From positions 8,866-72,865 of the forward strand of contig NZ_JBNYXQ010000016.1 in NCBI RefSeq assembly GCF_051380735.1: DNA of 64,000 nucleotides, written 5' to 3'. Positions 33,436 to 42,795 of the stretch are shown in pieces; the first letter of the stretch is position 1, and each line of letters begins with the position of its first letter. Source of the stretch: Janthinobacterium sp051380735 (GTDB lineage Bacteria; Pseudomonadota; Gammaproteobacteria; Burkholderiales; Burkholderiaceae_D). A program made the position numbers and the translations under genes. Below the pieces are notes generated by a model. That model did not search any database and had not been told where the DNA came from. It worked only from the letters and a program-made list of their open reading frames with translations.

Positions 33436-34466
33436 GGCTGCGGCAACCGCAGCACCGCATGCACGGCGCCGTCGCGTTCATCGAGTGACAGCGCGGCCGC
33501 AGCGCCAAGCGCCAGCGCCAGGCGCTGGCGCGCATTGGCCAGCCCCACGCGGGTAGAGCTTGAGTGCGCGCGCAGCGCTCCCGTATTGGTCACCGTGATG
33601 GTGACGCCGCCATGGTGGCGCCTGGCGCTGATGGCGATGTCGCTACCGGCCAGATTCGGCTCGACGCCATGCTTGACGGCGTTTTCCACCAGCGTTTGCA
33701 GCGCCATCGGCGCGATGCGCACTGTACCGAGGCCATCATCGAGCGACATCGCGACGCGCAGCCGGTCTTCGAAGCGGATCGCTTCGATCGCCAGGTAGGT
33801 TTGTACTGCCTGCCATTCGTCGGCCAATGGCACAGTGACGTGCTGGTTCGATTGCAAGGTGTAGCGCATCAAAGCGGCCAGCTGGTCGACCATGTCGGCG
33901 GCCGCTTCCCGGTTTTCGAACACCAGCGCGCGCACGCTGTTGAGGCTATTGAAAAAAAAGTGCGGGTTGACCTGCGCCTGCAGCGCGCGCAGTTCGGCGT
34001 CCTTGGCCAGCACTTGCAGGCGCAGTGCTTCGGCCTCGAAGCGGCTGGCGCGGCGCAGCGACTGTGTCATCGAATACAGCACGGTCCAGACCAGAAAGAT
34101 GCCGAACCACGACACCAGCGCCGACGGCAGCCAGTTCAGGCTGGTGACGGGGCCTAAGGGCTGCAATATCACATAGCCCAGTCCCGCCAGCGCGCATTGC
34201 AGCAGCGTCAGAAGCATCAGCGATGGCAGCACATGCTGCCAGGCGAAGCGTCCGTTTGTCCAGCCGCGCTGGCGCAGCACGCGGCGCCATGCCATCGATA
34301 GCAGCAGGCCGCTGGCCGCGCCCCACCAGCTTACGCCGATCACGGCCCAGCTGACGGGTGCAAAGCTCAGGCTCAATAGCGCCAGCAGGGCGGCGATATT
34401 CCATCCCGTCAGCTGGAAAATCCAGTACCAGTTCAAGCGGGCAAGCAGTGGCGGCGAAGGTTGCAT
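33432..34466 (-). CDS. LytS/YpdA-type sensor histidine kinase
   Basis: This 344-residue membrane kinase has four predicted helices (about 22-140), then the His_kinase (PF06580-like) domain with phospho-acceptor His169 in AQVNPHFFFNSLNSVRALVF, and a HATPase domain (MALQTLVENAVKHGVEP). No separate periplasmic sensor domain is visible, so it probably senses membrane state or a small ligand. It is translationally coupled to the LytTR gene downstream by a four-base overlap. Confidence 0.93.
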   Translation of the reverse strand: MQPSPPLLARLNWYWIFQLTGWNIAALLALLSLSFAPVSWAVIGVSWWGAASGLLLSMAWRRVLRQRGWTNGRFAWQHVLPSLMLLTLLQCALAGLGYVILQPLGPVTSLNWLPSALVSWFGIFLVWTVLYSMTQSLRRASRFEAEALRLQVLAKDAELRALQAQVNPHFFFNSLNSVRALVFENREAAADMVDQLAALMRYTLQSNQHVTVPLADEWQAVQTYLAIEAIRFEDRLRVAMSLDDGLGTVRIAPMALQTLVENAVKHGVEPNLAGSDIAISARRHHGGVTITVTNTGALRAHSSSTRVGLANARQRLALALGAAAALSLDERDGAVHAVLRLPQP

Positions 34467-34482
34467 GCAAAGGTTTGAAGAC

Positions 34483-35379
34483 TTATTTCAGGAATTGGTC
34501 GATCTGGCCGTGCAGCCAGTCAGGATCATCGTACATGATGAAGTGGCGCGCCGCATCGCTGATGGCGATTTGCACGCCGGGCAGCTTCTGGTACTGGCTC
34601 CGGAAGGTAGCCTCGATGGCGGCGCGCGGCGCGTAGTCCTTGTAGGCGATCCAGGTACCCAGCACCAGCGTCGGCGTAGTGATGCGCGCCACGTCCTGGC
34701 GCAGGTCGGTGCCGATGATGGTAGCCATTGCGGCGATCACCGTGTTTTTATCCGAACGCATGCCCCAGCCCGTGATGCGCGCCACGTCATCCGGCTTGCT
34801 GGCCATGCCGGCGACGCTGCGGCGCTGCTGTTGCGCAAAGCTGGTGTCATCCTGGGCCAGCATGGCGGCGCGCATCTGCGCGGCCATGCCCTGCAGCTGT
34901 TCCGGCGTGATGGTCGGCAGCTGGGTCGCGCCCAGCGCCGGCAGGGCGTCGACAATCACCAGCCTGCCCACCTGTTGCGGATGGTCGATCGCCAGTTTCA
35001 AGGCCAGAAAGCCACCGAGGCTGTGGCCGATAATGGCCGGCTGGCCCAGGTGATTGTCGCTGATATAGCCGGCCAGCTGGCTTTCCGCCTGCGCCAGCAG
35101 GTCTCCTGCAACTGGCGCCGCGCCGGCAAAGCCGGCCAGGGTAAGCACATGGCACTGGCGTTGCTGCGCTGGTCCGCACAGGTGTGCCACCGTGCCTTGC
35201 CACACCTCGCCCGACGATGCCAGGCCAGGGATCAGGATCACGGGCGTGCCCTTGCCGGTGACCCCGACCTGGAAGGCCGGGTGGGTGGCGGCAGCGGCGG
35301 CCGGTGCGGCGTGGACTGCACCGGCAATGGCCAGGGTGGTGATAAAAGCGGCGCAGCGGCGCAGCAGCGAACTGTTCAT
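34483..35379 (-). CDS. Exported alpha/beta hydrolase
   Basis: This 298-residue protein has a signal peptide (MNSSLLRRCAAFITTLAIAG, ending at VHA-A). The alpha/beta-hydrolase core shows the oxyanion region VILIPGLASSGEVWQG, nucleophile elbow IIGHSLGGFLALKLA and a late His in ARHFIMYDDPDWLHGQI. The catalytic acid is not obvious to me. Substrate unknown. ATG 35379 has GGAG (cGGAGcc) upstream. It lies 16 bases before the kinase gene on the same strand and may be co-transcribed with the two-component pair. Confidence 0.85.
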   Translation of the reverse strand: MNSSLLRRCAAFITTLAIAGAVHAAPAAAAATHPAFQVGVTGKGTPVILIPGLASSGEVWQGTVAHLCGPAQQRQCHVLTLAGFAGAAPVAGDLLAQAESQLAGYISDNHLGQPAIIGHSLGGFLALKLAIDHPQQVGRLVIVDALPALGATQLPTITPEQLQGMAAQMRAAMLAQDDTSFAQQQRRSVAGMASKPDDVARITGWGMRSDKNTVIAAMATIIGTDLRQDVARITTPTLVLGTWIAYKDYAPRAAIEATFRSQYQKLPGVQIAISDAARHFIMYDDPDWLHGQIDQFLK

Positions 35380-35488
35380 GGGAGGCTCCGAATGGGTGAT
35401 AGAGATGCCGATCTTAGCGATGCCTGCCATGCGGCGATAGCGCCGGGTGATGAGTGGCGCCCGCCGAGGATAAGCGGTGCCGCTGCCT

Positions 35489-36409
35489 TCAGATCCACTG
35501 TTCCTGCTCCACGCCATCGTCGGCATGGTAGGTCAGGTATTGCACCATGCGTGGCACCGCGCCGAGGTTGGGCGTCGCGCAATGGGGCAGGGCCTGGTGC
35601 CAGATGATGAAGTCGCCGGCCTGGCCCGGCACCGCCACCGGCTGCAGTTGCTGCAGCGCCCATTCGCGCGGATTGTGGCCGGGCGGCACGGTCGCCAGCC
35701 AGTCGGCGATGTGGTGCTGGAAGCCCGGCACGCAGTGAAACGCGCCATGGCTGGCGGCGCAGTCGCCCAGGTACAGCAGGCCTTGCAGCTTGAATGGTAT
35801 CGGCAGGGCCAGGCTGGTATCCCAGTGCAGCGGGCTTCCCGTAAAACAAGTGCCCTCGGCTTGCGGCGGACTGAAGCTGACCTTGTCGATCGTCGGATAA
35901 ATTGCATCGCTGCGATATAGCTGCTGGTAGGCGCGCCGGATGCGTGGCTGGTGGCGGATGGTTTCCAGTGCCGGATGATCTGAAAACTGCAGCATGAAGC
36001 CCACCTTGCCCGGATGTGTCCGGTACCAGGAAGCACGGTCGTCCAGGCTTGCGCCCAGGTAGTCCCAGATCGCCGCCTGCGCCGCCTGGCACAGGTCCTG
36101 CGGCACGGCGCCGCGCAGCACCACATAGCCATGCTGCTTCCAGAACTGCAGGTCAACGGCCGTCAGTACATCGTCGACGGTGTCAAACGCATGGGCAGGC
36201 CGCGCGCGCGTGCGCGTCGTGATCCATGCCAGGAAGGCCTCGAAGGTGGGGCGCTGATGAAACAGGAAGTGCAGGGCTTCGTCCATGAAGATGCCGCGCG
36301 CGTACAGTGCCCTGATCTGCGCCTGGTGCTGAGCCGGCGCATCGGCGCCTGTCGGCTTGCCGGTACAGCGCTGCCACAGGCCGCGCAGGCGTGGCAGATC
36401 ATCTATCAC
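35489..36409 (-). CDS. Phytanoyl-CoA dioxygenase (PhyH)-family Fe(II)/2-oxoglutarate enzyme
   Basis: This 306-residue protein has an N-terminal helical part (1-85) and a PhyH-type jelly roll. The iron ligands are visible: His195 and Asp197 in PLHWDTSLALP, distal His276 (LPHCATPNLG) and the 2-oxoglutarate-binding Arg287 (VPRMVQYLTY). Substrate cannot be told; PhyH relatives hydroxylate small molecules, phosphonates or fatty acyl-CoA. The GTG start at 36409 shares one base with the stop of the sigma54 regulator gene (TAGTG), with GAAGG upstream. This coupling ties the enzyme to that regulator rather than to propionate genes, which are absent here. Confidence 0.82.
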   Translation of the reverse strand: MIDDLPRLRGLWQRCTGKPTGADAPAQHQAQIRALYARGIFMDEALHFLFHQRPTFEAFLAWITTRTRARPAHAFDTVDDVLTAVDLQFWKQHGYVVLRGAVPQDLCQAAQAAIWDYLGASLDDRASWYRTHPGKVGFMLQFSDHPALETIRHQPRIRRAYQQLYRSDAIYPTIDKVSFSPPQAEGTCFTGSPLHWDTSLALPIPFKLQGLLYLGDCAASHGAFHCVPGFQHHIADWLATVPPGHNPREWALQQLQPVAVPGQAGDFIIWHQALPHCATPNLGAVPRMVQYLTYHADDGVEQEQWI

Positions 36410-38028
36410 TAAGCCTTCAGCCGCCGCCACAAGGTAGTGCGGCTGATGCCCATGTGTTGCGCGGCGGCGTCGCGCCGGCCGCCGAAGCGGGCCAGCACCT
36501 CGGCCGCGCTTTCTGCGCGCACGGGCGGGCTGGCTACAGGCAGCGATGGCGGCGGTACGCTGTTGCCATCGCTGCCGCCCAGTTCCGGCGCGACCGCCAG
36601 CATGAAGGCAGGGGTGAGTGCCTGCAGCGGTTCGGCCGCCAGGAACAGCGCCAGCCGTTCGGCCAGGTTGCGCAGTTCGCGCACATTGCCAGGCCAGCCG
36701 TAGCGGCGCAGCAGCGGCGCGCAGGCCAGCAACTGCGCATGCAGGTTCGGCTGCGGACGGGCGCCGAGCGCGGCCAGTGCAGTTTTCAGCGACCACTCCA
36801 TCAGGCCGGCGATATCTTCGCTGCGCTCGCGCAGCGCAGGCAGTTGCAGACGCAGTACGGCCAGGCGGTAAAACAGGTCTGCCCGGAAGCGGCCTTCGCG
36901 GATGCGCTGCTCCAGGTCGCAATGGGTGGCACTGATGATGCGCACATGGATGGGAATCGGCCGCGTACCGCCGACGCGCACCACTTCGCGTTCTTCCAGC
37001 ACGCGCAGCAAGCGCGTTTGCAAAGGCAAGGGCATTTCGCCGATTTCGTCGAGGAACAGGGTGCCGTGGTTGGCCGCTTCGAACAGGCCCGCATGGCCGC
37101 CCCGGCGCGCGCCCGTAAACGCGCCGTCTTCGTGGCCGAACAGTTCCGATTCCAGCAAGGATTCTGCGATGGCGCCGCAATTGATGGCGACAAACGGCCG
37201 GTTGGCGCCAAGGCTGCGTGGGCTTTCACGGTGGATCGCCTGTGCCACCAGCTCCTTGCCGGTACCGGTCTCGCCCTGGATCAGCACCGTCGCCGGCGAT
37301 TTGCCGAACAGCAGCACCGACTGGCGCAGCGCTTCCATCGTGTCGGATACACCGCGCAGGTCGTGCAGTCCGTGGCGTGCGCGCTGCACCTCGCCGGCCG
37401 GCGCGCGCTTGCCGCGATTTGCTTCGAGCTGTGTCAGGCGCGCCAGTTCCAGCGCATCGTCGAACGCGCGCCGTATCGCCGTGGCCGAATATACGAACAC
37501 TGCCGCCAAGCCTGCCTCTTCGGCCAGGTCGGTCACCAGGCCGGCGCCGACGACGGCTTTCACGCCGGCTGCCTTCAGTTCATTGATTTGCGCGCGCGCG
37601 TCTTCTTCGGTCGCATAGCTGCGTTGCGCGATGCGAAAGCCGAAGGTGGACGCAAATTCGGCCAGTTCCGGCATCGTATCCTGGTAGGTCACCACGCCGA
37701 TTTGCGGCGAGATGCGGCGTGCGCGCGCCAGCGCCTGCATCACGTCGTAGCCGCTGGCCTTGGCGATAATCACCGGTACCGACAGCCGGCCTTTCAGGTA
37801 GGCGCCGTTCGAGCCGGCCGCGATCACGGCGTCGCAGCGCTCCAGTGCCATGCGTTCGCGGATATGGCGCACGGCGTCATCAAAGCCCAGATTGATCGGC
37901 TCGATGGTGGCCAGGTGGTCGTATTCGAGGGTGATATCGCGGAACAGGTCGGACAGGCGCGAGACCGAGACGGTCCAGATGACGGGCTTGTCGCGGTGGT
38001 CCAGCATGGGCAGGGAAGGGCGGCGCAT
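36409..38028 (-). CDS. PrpR-like sigma54-dependent transcriptional activator
   Basis: This 539-residue regulator has an N-terminal PrpR_N ligand-binding region (about 15-190), a central AAA+ domain with Walker A GETGTGKE (252-259), the sigma54-contact GAFTGA (302-307) and Walker B TLFLDEIGEM (about 323-332), and a C-terminal Fis-type helix-turn-helix (MGISRTTLWRRL). PrpR activates prpBCDE with 2-methylcitrate, but no prp genes are here; instead a PhyH enzyme is coupled downstream. The binding region may therefore sense another ligand. A -10-like TACAAT lies seven bases before ATG 38028 with no Shine-Dalgarno. Met8 (38007) is an alternative start. Confidence 0.85.
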   Translation of the reverse strand: MRRPSLPMLDHRDKPVIWTVSVSRLSDLFRDITLEYDHLATIEPINLGFDDAVRHIRERMALERCDAVIAAGSNGAYLKGRLSVPVIIAKASGYDVMQALARARRISPQIGVVTYQDTMPELAEFASTFGFRIAQRSYATEEDARAQINELKAAGVKAVVGAGLVTDLAEEAGLAAVFVYSATAIRRAFDDALELARLTQLEANRGKRAPAGEVQRARHGLHDLRGVSDTMEALRQSVLLFGKSPATVLIQGETGTGKELVAQAIHRESPRSLGANRPFVAINCGAIAESLLESELFGHEDGAFTGARRGGHAGLFEAANHGTLFLDEIGEMPLPLQTRLLRVLEEREVVRVGGTRPIPIHVRIISATHCDLEQRIREGRFRADLFYRLAVLRLQLPALRERSEDIAGLMEWSLKTALAALGARPQPNLHAQLLACAPLLRRYGWPGNVRELRNLAERLALFLAAEPLQALTPAFMLAVAPELGGSDGNSVPPPSLPVASPPVRAESAAEVLARFGGRRDAAAQHMGISRTTLWRRLKA

Positions 38029-38035
38029 GGGGCCG

Positions 38036-38041
38036 ATTGTA
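38036..38041 (-). promoter_or_regulatory. -10-like element of the PrpR-like gene
   Basis: TACAAT on the minus strand, seven bases before the ATG at 38028, with no ribosome binding site in between. Suggests a leaderless transcript; the -35 is not convincing. Confidence 0.4.
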
Positions 38042-38208
38042 AAGCATTTGCCCGGGTGCCTGACGCGGAGACAGGCAAGTGCTCTGTTGTATCGCCGGCA
38101 CGCGCCACGGCTTGCGCGTGCTGCTGCGGCGTCATATGAAGAAATCCGCTGAAACTGGTTTATGATCTGTCAGCATCTTGTTGCCCTTCCTTCAATCTTG
38201 TGGTGTCC

Positions 38209-41200
38209 ATGAACCGCGTTCCGACCAGCCTTGACTTCATTGCCGACGCCTTGCAGCTGCTTGCCTTGCCGGCCTGTGCCTGCGACTGCTGCGGCATGGT
38301 GGTGGCCGCCAATGGCGCGTTGGCGCAGATGCTGGGCATGGATGTGACGGGGCGTCTGCTGGCCGCTTGTTTCAGCGATGCGTATCGCGCGTCCAGCACC
38401 AGCATGCTGCGGTCCACCCTGGGCCCGGCGGGGCGCGAGCGCCAATGGGACAGCTGCCTGCAAGGTATCGATGCGCACATCGCGGTACAGGTCTGGGCCA
38501 AGCCTTTGCAGCCGGCCGATGGCGCCGGCCTGGCCGGCGCCATCCTGGTGTTTGCCGACATCAGCGTGCAGCAGCGCGACCAGCAGGCCCTGCGCAAGTC
38601 GCTGCTGGAACAGCAGGCGATCCTGGAAAGCGCCGCTGTCGGCATCCTGTTTTCGCGCGACGGCGTGATTGAGGAGTGCAATAGCCGCGCCGCCGAAATG
38701 CTAGGCTATGCGCGCCACCAGCTGACCGGCTTGCCGGGCGCGGCACTGTACCGCTCGCAGGAAGACTACCAGGCGCTGGGCTGCGAGGCCGGCCCGCTGC
38801 TGTCGATCGGCCGCTCATTCAGCACCGAGCTGCAATTGCGGCGCCTTGACGGCAGCCTGTTCTGGAGCCGGCTGCACGGGCGCGCCGTCGACCCGCTCAA
38901 CACACAGGACGGCACGGTATGGATCATCGAGGACATCAGCGACCACCGGCGCGATGAAGGCCAGCTGCGCCGCGCCATGCTGGAGCAGCAGGCCATCCTC
39001 GACAACGCTTCGGTCGGCATCCTGTTTTCGCGTTCGCGCCAGGTCTTGCGCTGCAATCCGCGCTTTGCCGAGATGTTCGGTTATTCGGTGCAGGAGATGA
39101 CGGGCATGCCCGCCAGCGCGCTGTTCCCATCGCCCGAGGCTTACGCTGAACTTGGTGCGCTGGCCACGCCGCTGCTGGGCCAGGGCCTGTCGTACGAACA
39201 GGAGGAAACGCAGTTCCGGCGCCGCGACGGCAGTCTGTTCTGGTGCCGCATCCGTGCCAAGGCGGTCTACCAGGAGCGCAGCGAGCAGGGCACGATCTGG
39301 ATACTGGAAGACGTCAGCGCCAGTCGCCAGACGCAGATGGAAGTGGCGGCCATCATGACCAATGCCTCGGTCAGCATCCTGTTTACCAAGAACCGCCTGA
39401 TCACGCGCTACAACCTGGGCTTTGCCGAAATGTTCGGCTACCAGGGCGACGAGGCGCTGGGCCTGCCCGGGCGCGCGCTGTATCTGTCGCAGGATGCCTA
39501 CGACAGGCTGGGTGCGGCCGCCTTTCCCTTCCTGTCGGTGGGCAAACCGTTCCAGACCGAAGTGGAAATGCAGCGCAAGGACGGCAGCACCTTGTGGGGC
39601 CAGTTGATCGCCTATGTCGTCAATCCGGACGATGCGGCAGCCGGCACCATCTGGATTATTGAAGACCGTACGGAAGCCAAGCGGGCCGAAGAATCGTTGC
39701 GCAATGCAATGCTGGAAAACCAGGCCATCCTCGACAGCGCCGTGCTGGGTATTTCGGTGATCGAAAACGGCTACAACCTGCATGCCAACACCAAGATGGA
39801 AGAGTTGTTCGGCTACGGTCCCGGCCAGATCAACGGCCTGTCGGTGCAGGCCCTGTATCCGGACCAGGCCTCGTGGAAGGCGGCGCGCGGCGAAACGGCG
39901 CGCGACTTCGAGGCTGGCCGCGTGCACATGTCGGAATACCAGCTGGTGCGCAAGGACGGCAGCCGCTTCTGGGCGCGCCTGTCGGGCCGTCCGTTCGACC
40001 TGGCGCATGCGCATGGCCGCTCGGTGTGGCTGGTCGACGATGTGACGGCGCGCCGCGAGGCGGCCGAAGCGGTGCTGCGCGCGCGCGACGAACTGGAATT
40101 GCGGGTGCGGGAGCGCACGGCCGAACTGGCCGGCGCCAACGCCCTGCTGCAAGGCGAGATCGCCGAGCGGCGCCAGGCCGAGGCGCGCGTGCACCACATG
40201 GCCTATCACGACAGCCTGACCGGCTTGCCGAACCGCGCGTTGCTGGCCGACCGCCTGGAACGCGCGATGCTGGCTTCGCAGCGCTCCGGCGGCAAGCTGG
40301 CCGTGATGTTCATCGACCTGGACCGCTTCAAGAACATCAACGATTCGCTGGGACACATGACCGGTGACATTCTGCTCAAGGAAGTGGCGGCACGGCTGTG
40401 CCGCGCGGTGCGCACCAGCGACACGGTGGCGCGTCTGGGCGGCGATGAATTCGTGGTGCTGGTGCCTGGTATCCGTGGCGCCGAAGAGGCCGCTACGGTG
40501 GCCGCCAAGATCATCGAGTCGCTGACCCCCGCGTTTCCGCTCGAAGGCCACGTGCTGCATATCACGCCGTCGATCGGCATCTGTCTGTATCCGGACGATG
40601 GCGCCGATGTCGACGCGCTGATGCGCCATGCCGATGCGGCGATGTATCACGCCAAGGCGAACGGCCGCAACAACTACCAGTTCTTCACGCAGAAGATGAA
40701 CCAGGCGGCGGCGATCCACTTCGACCTGGAAAGCAGCTTGCGCACGGCGCTGGCGCAGGACCAGTTCGAGCTGTACTACCAGCCGGTGATCGATATCGCC
40801 ACGCGCACCCTGCATGGCATGGAGGTGCTGCTGCGCTGGCGCCGGCCCGGCCACGGCCTGGTGATGCCGGACCGTTTCATTCCCATCCTGGAGGAAAACG
40901 GCATGATCGTGTCGGTTGGCGCCTGGGTCATGCGCAAGGCCTGCGAGCAGAGCATGGCATGGCTGCGCCAGGGTTTGCAGCCGGTGCCGCTGGCGGTCAA
41001 TCTGTCGCCGCGCCAGTTCATGCACACGGGCCTGGTGGCCTCGATCGGTGCCGTGCTCGAGGAAAGCGGCATCGCGCCCGCTTTGCTGGAGTTTGAAATC
41101 ACCGAGACGGCGCTGATGCAGCAGGGTGAGCAGACGCTGGAGATCCTGCGCCAGATCAACGCCATGGGCTTGCGCCTGTCGATCGACGACTTTGGCACCG

Positions 41201-41487
41201 GCTACTCCAGCCTGGCCTACCTGAAGCGCTTTCCGGTCAGGAAGGTCAAGATCGACCGCGCCTTTATCAAGGACCTGGAAACCAGCGCGGAGGACCGCGC
41301 CATCGTGTCGGCCATCATCGCGCTGGCCGACAGCCTGCAATTGTCGACCGTGGCCGAAGGAGTGGAGACGGAGCAGCAGTTCGCCTTGCTGCAAGGCAAA
41401 GGCTGCCGCTATGCCCAGGGCTATCTGTTTTCGGCGCCGATGCCGGCCGCGAATGCACAGATGCTGCTGGAGCGCCAGGCAGACTAG
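38209..41487 (+). CDS. Five-PAS GGDEF-EAL cyclic-di-GMP protein
   Basis: This 1092-residue cytoplasmic signalling protein has a divergent N-terminal PAS-like region (about 8-118) and four similar PAS units starting near residues 132, 257, 379 and 501, with an even spacing of about 122. Their opening segments are related (LEQQAILESAAVGILFSR, LEQQAILDNASVGILFSR). A coiled-coil joins them to GGDEF (GGDEF at 744-748) and EAL. The inhibitory RxxD (RTSD) sits five residues before GGDEF, so feedback inhibition is likely. The EAL motif reads EVL (872-874), with key Glu kept. Either or both activities are possible. It has no transmembrane helix. ATG 38209 is chosen over GTG 38200; the end overlaps xthA tail to tail by four bases. 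Confidence 0.93.
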   Translation: MNRVPTSLDFIADALQLLALPACACDCCGMVVAANGALAQMLGMDVTGRLLAACFSDAYRASSTSMLRSTLGPAGRERQWDSCLQGIDAHIAVQVWAKPLQPADGAGLAGAILVFADISVQQRDQQALRKSLLEQQAILESAAVGILFSRDGVIEECNSRAAEMLGYARHQLTGLPGAALYRSQEDYQALGCEAGPLLSIGRSFSTELQLRRLDGSLFWSRLHGRAVDPLNTQDGTVWIIEDISDHRRDEGQLRRAMLEQQAILDNASVGILFSRSRQVLRCNPRFAEMFGYSVQEMTGMPASALFPSPEAYAELGALATPLLGQGLSYEQEETQFRRRDGSLFWCRIRAKAVYQERSEQGTIWILEDVSASRQTQMEVAAIMTNASVSILFTKNRLITRYNLGFAEMFGYQGDEALGLPGRALYLSQDAYDRLGAAAFPFLSVGKPFQTEVEMQRKDGSTLWGQLIAYVVNPDDAAAGTIWIIEDRTEAKRAEESLRNAMLENQAILDSAVLGISVIENGYNLHANTKMEELFGYGPGQINGLSVQALYPDQASWKAARGETARDFEAGRVHMSEYQLVRKDGSRFWARLSGRPFDLAHAHGRSVWLVDDVTARREAAEAVLRARDELELRVRERTAELAGANALLQGEIAERRQAEARVHHMAYHDSLTGLPNRALLADRLERAMLASQRSGGKLAVMFIDLDRFKNINDSLGHMTGDILLKEVAARLCRAVRTSDTVARLGGDEFVVLVPGIRGAEEAATVAAKIIESLTPAFPLEGHVLHITPSIGICLYPDDGADVDALMRHADAAMYHAKANGRNNYQFFTQKMNQAAAIHFDLESSLRTALAQDQFELYYQPVIDIATRTLHGMEVLLRWRRPGHGLVMPDRFIPILEENGMIVSVGAWVMRKACEQSMAWLRQGLQPVPLAVNLSPRQFMHTGLVASIGAVLEESGIAPALLEFEITETALMQQGEQTLEILRQINAMGLRLSIDDFGTGYSSLAYLKRFPVRKVKIDRAFIKDLETSAEDRAIVSAIIALADSLQLSTVAEGVETEQQFALLQGKGCRYAQGYLFSAPMPAANAQMLLERQAD

Positions 41488-42248
41488 TCGATGGTGGCTA
41501 TAACGGGTGCATGATCGGACGGTTGTTCCCACTTGCGCGGCACGCGGTCGATCACGCAGGCGCTGCAGCGCGCAGCCAGTGCCGGCGACAGCAGGATATG
41601 GTCGATGCGCAGGCCCTTGTTCAGGCGGAAGCCCAGCTGGCGGTAATCCCACCAGCTGAACGACTTGTCGGCCTGCTCGAACAGGCGGAAGGAATCGACC
41701 AGGCCGAGGTCGAACAGGCGCCGCAGGGCGTCGCGCTCCTTGTCTGATACCAGCACCTGGCCGGCCCAGGCGACCGGGTCGTGCACGTCGCGGTCGTCCG
41801 GCGCGATATTGTAGTCGCCCAGCACTGCCAGTTGCGGATGCCTGGCCGCTTCTTCGGCCAGCCAGTCATGCAGGGCGGCCAGCCAGCCCAGCTTGTATTC
41901 ATACTTGTCGGAATCGACGCTCTGGCCGTTCGGCACATAGGCGCACACCACGCGCACGCCGCCTATGGTGGCCGCCAGGATGCGCTGCTGCGCGTCTTCG
42001 TAGCGGGGATTGTTACGGACCACATCCTCGATCGTCAGCTTCGACAGGATGGCCACGCCGTTATAGGTTTTCTGGCCGCTGAAGACCACTTGGTAGCCGG
42101 CTGCCGCGATCTCGGCGGCGGGAAATTTGTCGTCCGTCAGCTTGGTTTCTTGCAGGCACAAGATGTCGACCGGATTGTCGGCCAGCCACTGCAGCACTTG
42201 CGGCAGGCGCACTTTCAGCGAATTCACGTTCCAGGTGGCTAATTTCAT
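41484..42248 (-). CDS. xthA: Exodeoxyribonuclease III
   Basis: This 254-residue AP endonuclease/3' exonuclease acts in base-excision repair. Conserved metal and catalytic motifs are MKLATWNVNSLKVRLPQV, LCLQETKLTDDKFP, AYVPNGQSVDSDKYEYKLGW, GDYNIAPDDRDVHDP, WWDYRQLGFRLNKGLRIDHIL and the terminal DHAPVIATI. A good AAGGAA lies nine bases before ATG 42248. Beyond it is the AT-rich 547-base gap. It is single-gene in appearance. Confidence 0.95.
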   Translation of the reverse strand: MKLATWNVNSLKVRLPQVLQWLADNPVDILCLQETKLTDDKFPAAEIAAAGYQVVFSGQKTYNGVAILSKLTIEDVVRNNPRYEDAQQRILAATIGGVRVVCAYVPNGQSVDSDKYEYKLGWLAALHDWLAEEAARHPQLAVLGDYNIAPDDRDVHDPVAWAGQVLVSDKERDALRRLFDLGLVDSFRLFEQADKSFSWWDYRQLGFRLNKGLRIDHILLSPALAARCSACVIDRVPRKWEQPSDHAPVIATID

Positions 42249-42795
42249 GGGAGAGTTTCCTTAAGGGGCGATAGCGGCGAATCTTACCGCATGGCGCTAG
42301 CCGGCGTACCGGCATCGTTGGCTGGCCGCTGTGGTTTATTTGCCCTACGGGAAGATAAGGTTCAAAAAAGACTATATTTTTAACCAATCGTGGCGCATGC
42401 GGTTTCGGTTTTTGTGTATGATTGATCAAGCGCCATGGTTGATTTGCCAAATTTGATTGTGTTGATGTTATCTGCGGGAAGCCAAACACGATAAAGGTGT
42501 AAAGTTTCTCGCTAAAACGCAATGAACACTACTAAAATGGCATATTGTGACAGCCGTGTCATGCAGGCTGTGGCAACCGTGAGATGAGATAATCGGAATT
42601 CACCGTGTGTGATTCTGAATTACAGACCATTGCGCCTGAGGCTGATCGCAAGTTCCGTCTTTGGCGCCGCCGGTCTTGCTATATAACTGCGTTACTGTTT
42701 CTGAACATTGTTTTTTTTAGTTAAGAAATGGTACCATCTGGAAATGTTGCAGTTTTAATAGTGAGACTTGCGCGTAGCATTTGCAAAGGAAGAAA
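42249..42795. other. AT-rich 547-base gap without a recognised gene
   Basis: Bases 42360-42790 are clearly more AT-rich than neighbouring genes and contain poly-T and poly-A runs. No tRNA, CRISPR or clear terminator is visible. A possible promoter for the next gene is TTGTTT (about 42705) with TACCAT (about 42732). A 21-codon frame at 42522-42587 lacks a ribosome binding site. The low GC may mark acquired DNA or a regulatory region. Confidence 0.4.

Noticed and set aside
36409..38028. Naming the regulator prpR
   Set aside because: No prpBCDE genes are present in the window and it is coupled to a PhyH-type gene.
38209..41487. Idea that the EAL domain is dead because the motif is EVL
   Set aside because: The key Glu is retained and other EAL domains vary at this position, so inactivity is not established.
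42522..42587. 21-codon frame in the AT-rich gap
   Set aside because: No ribosome binding site and no conserved feature; too short to support.
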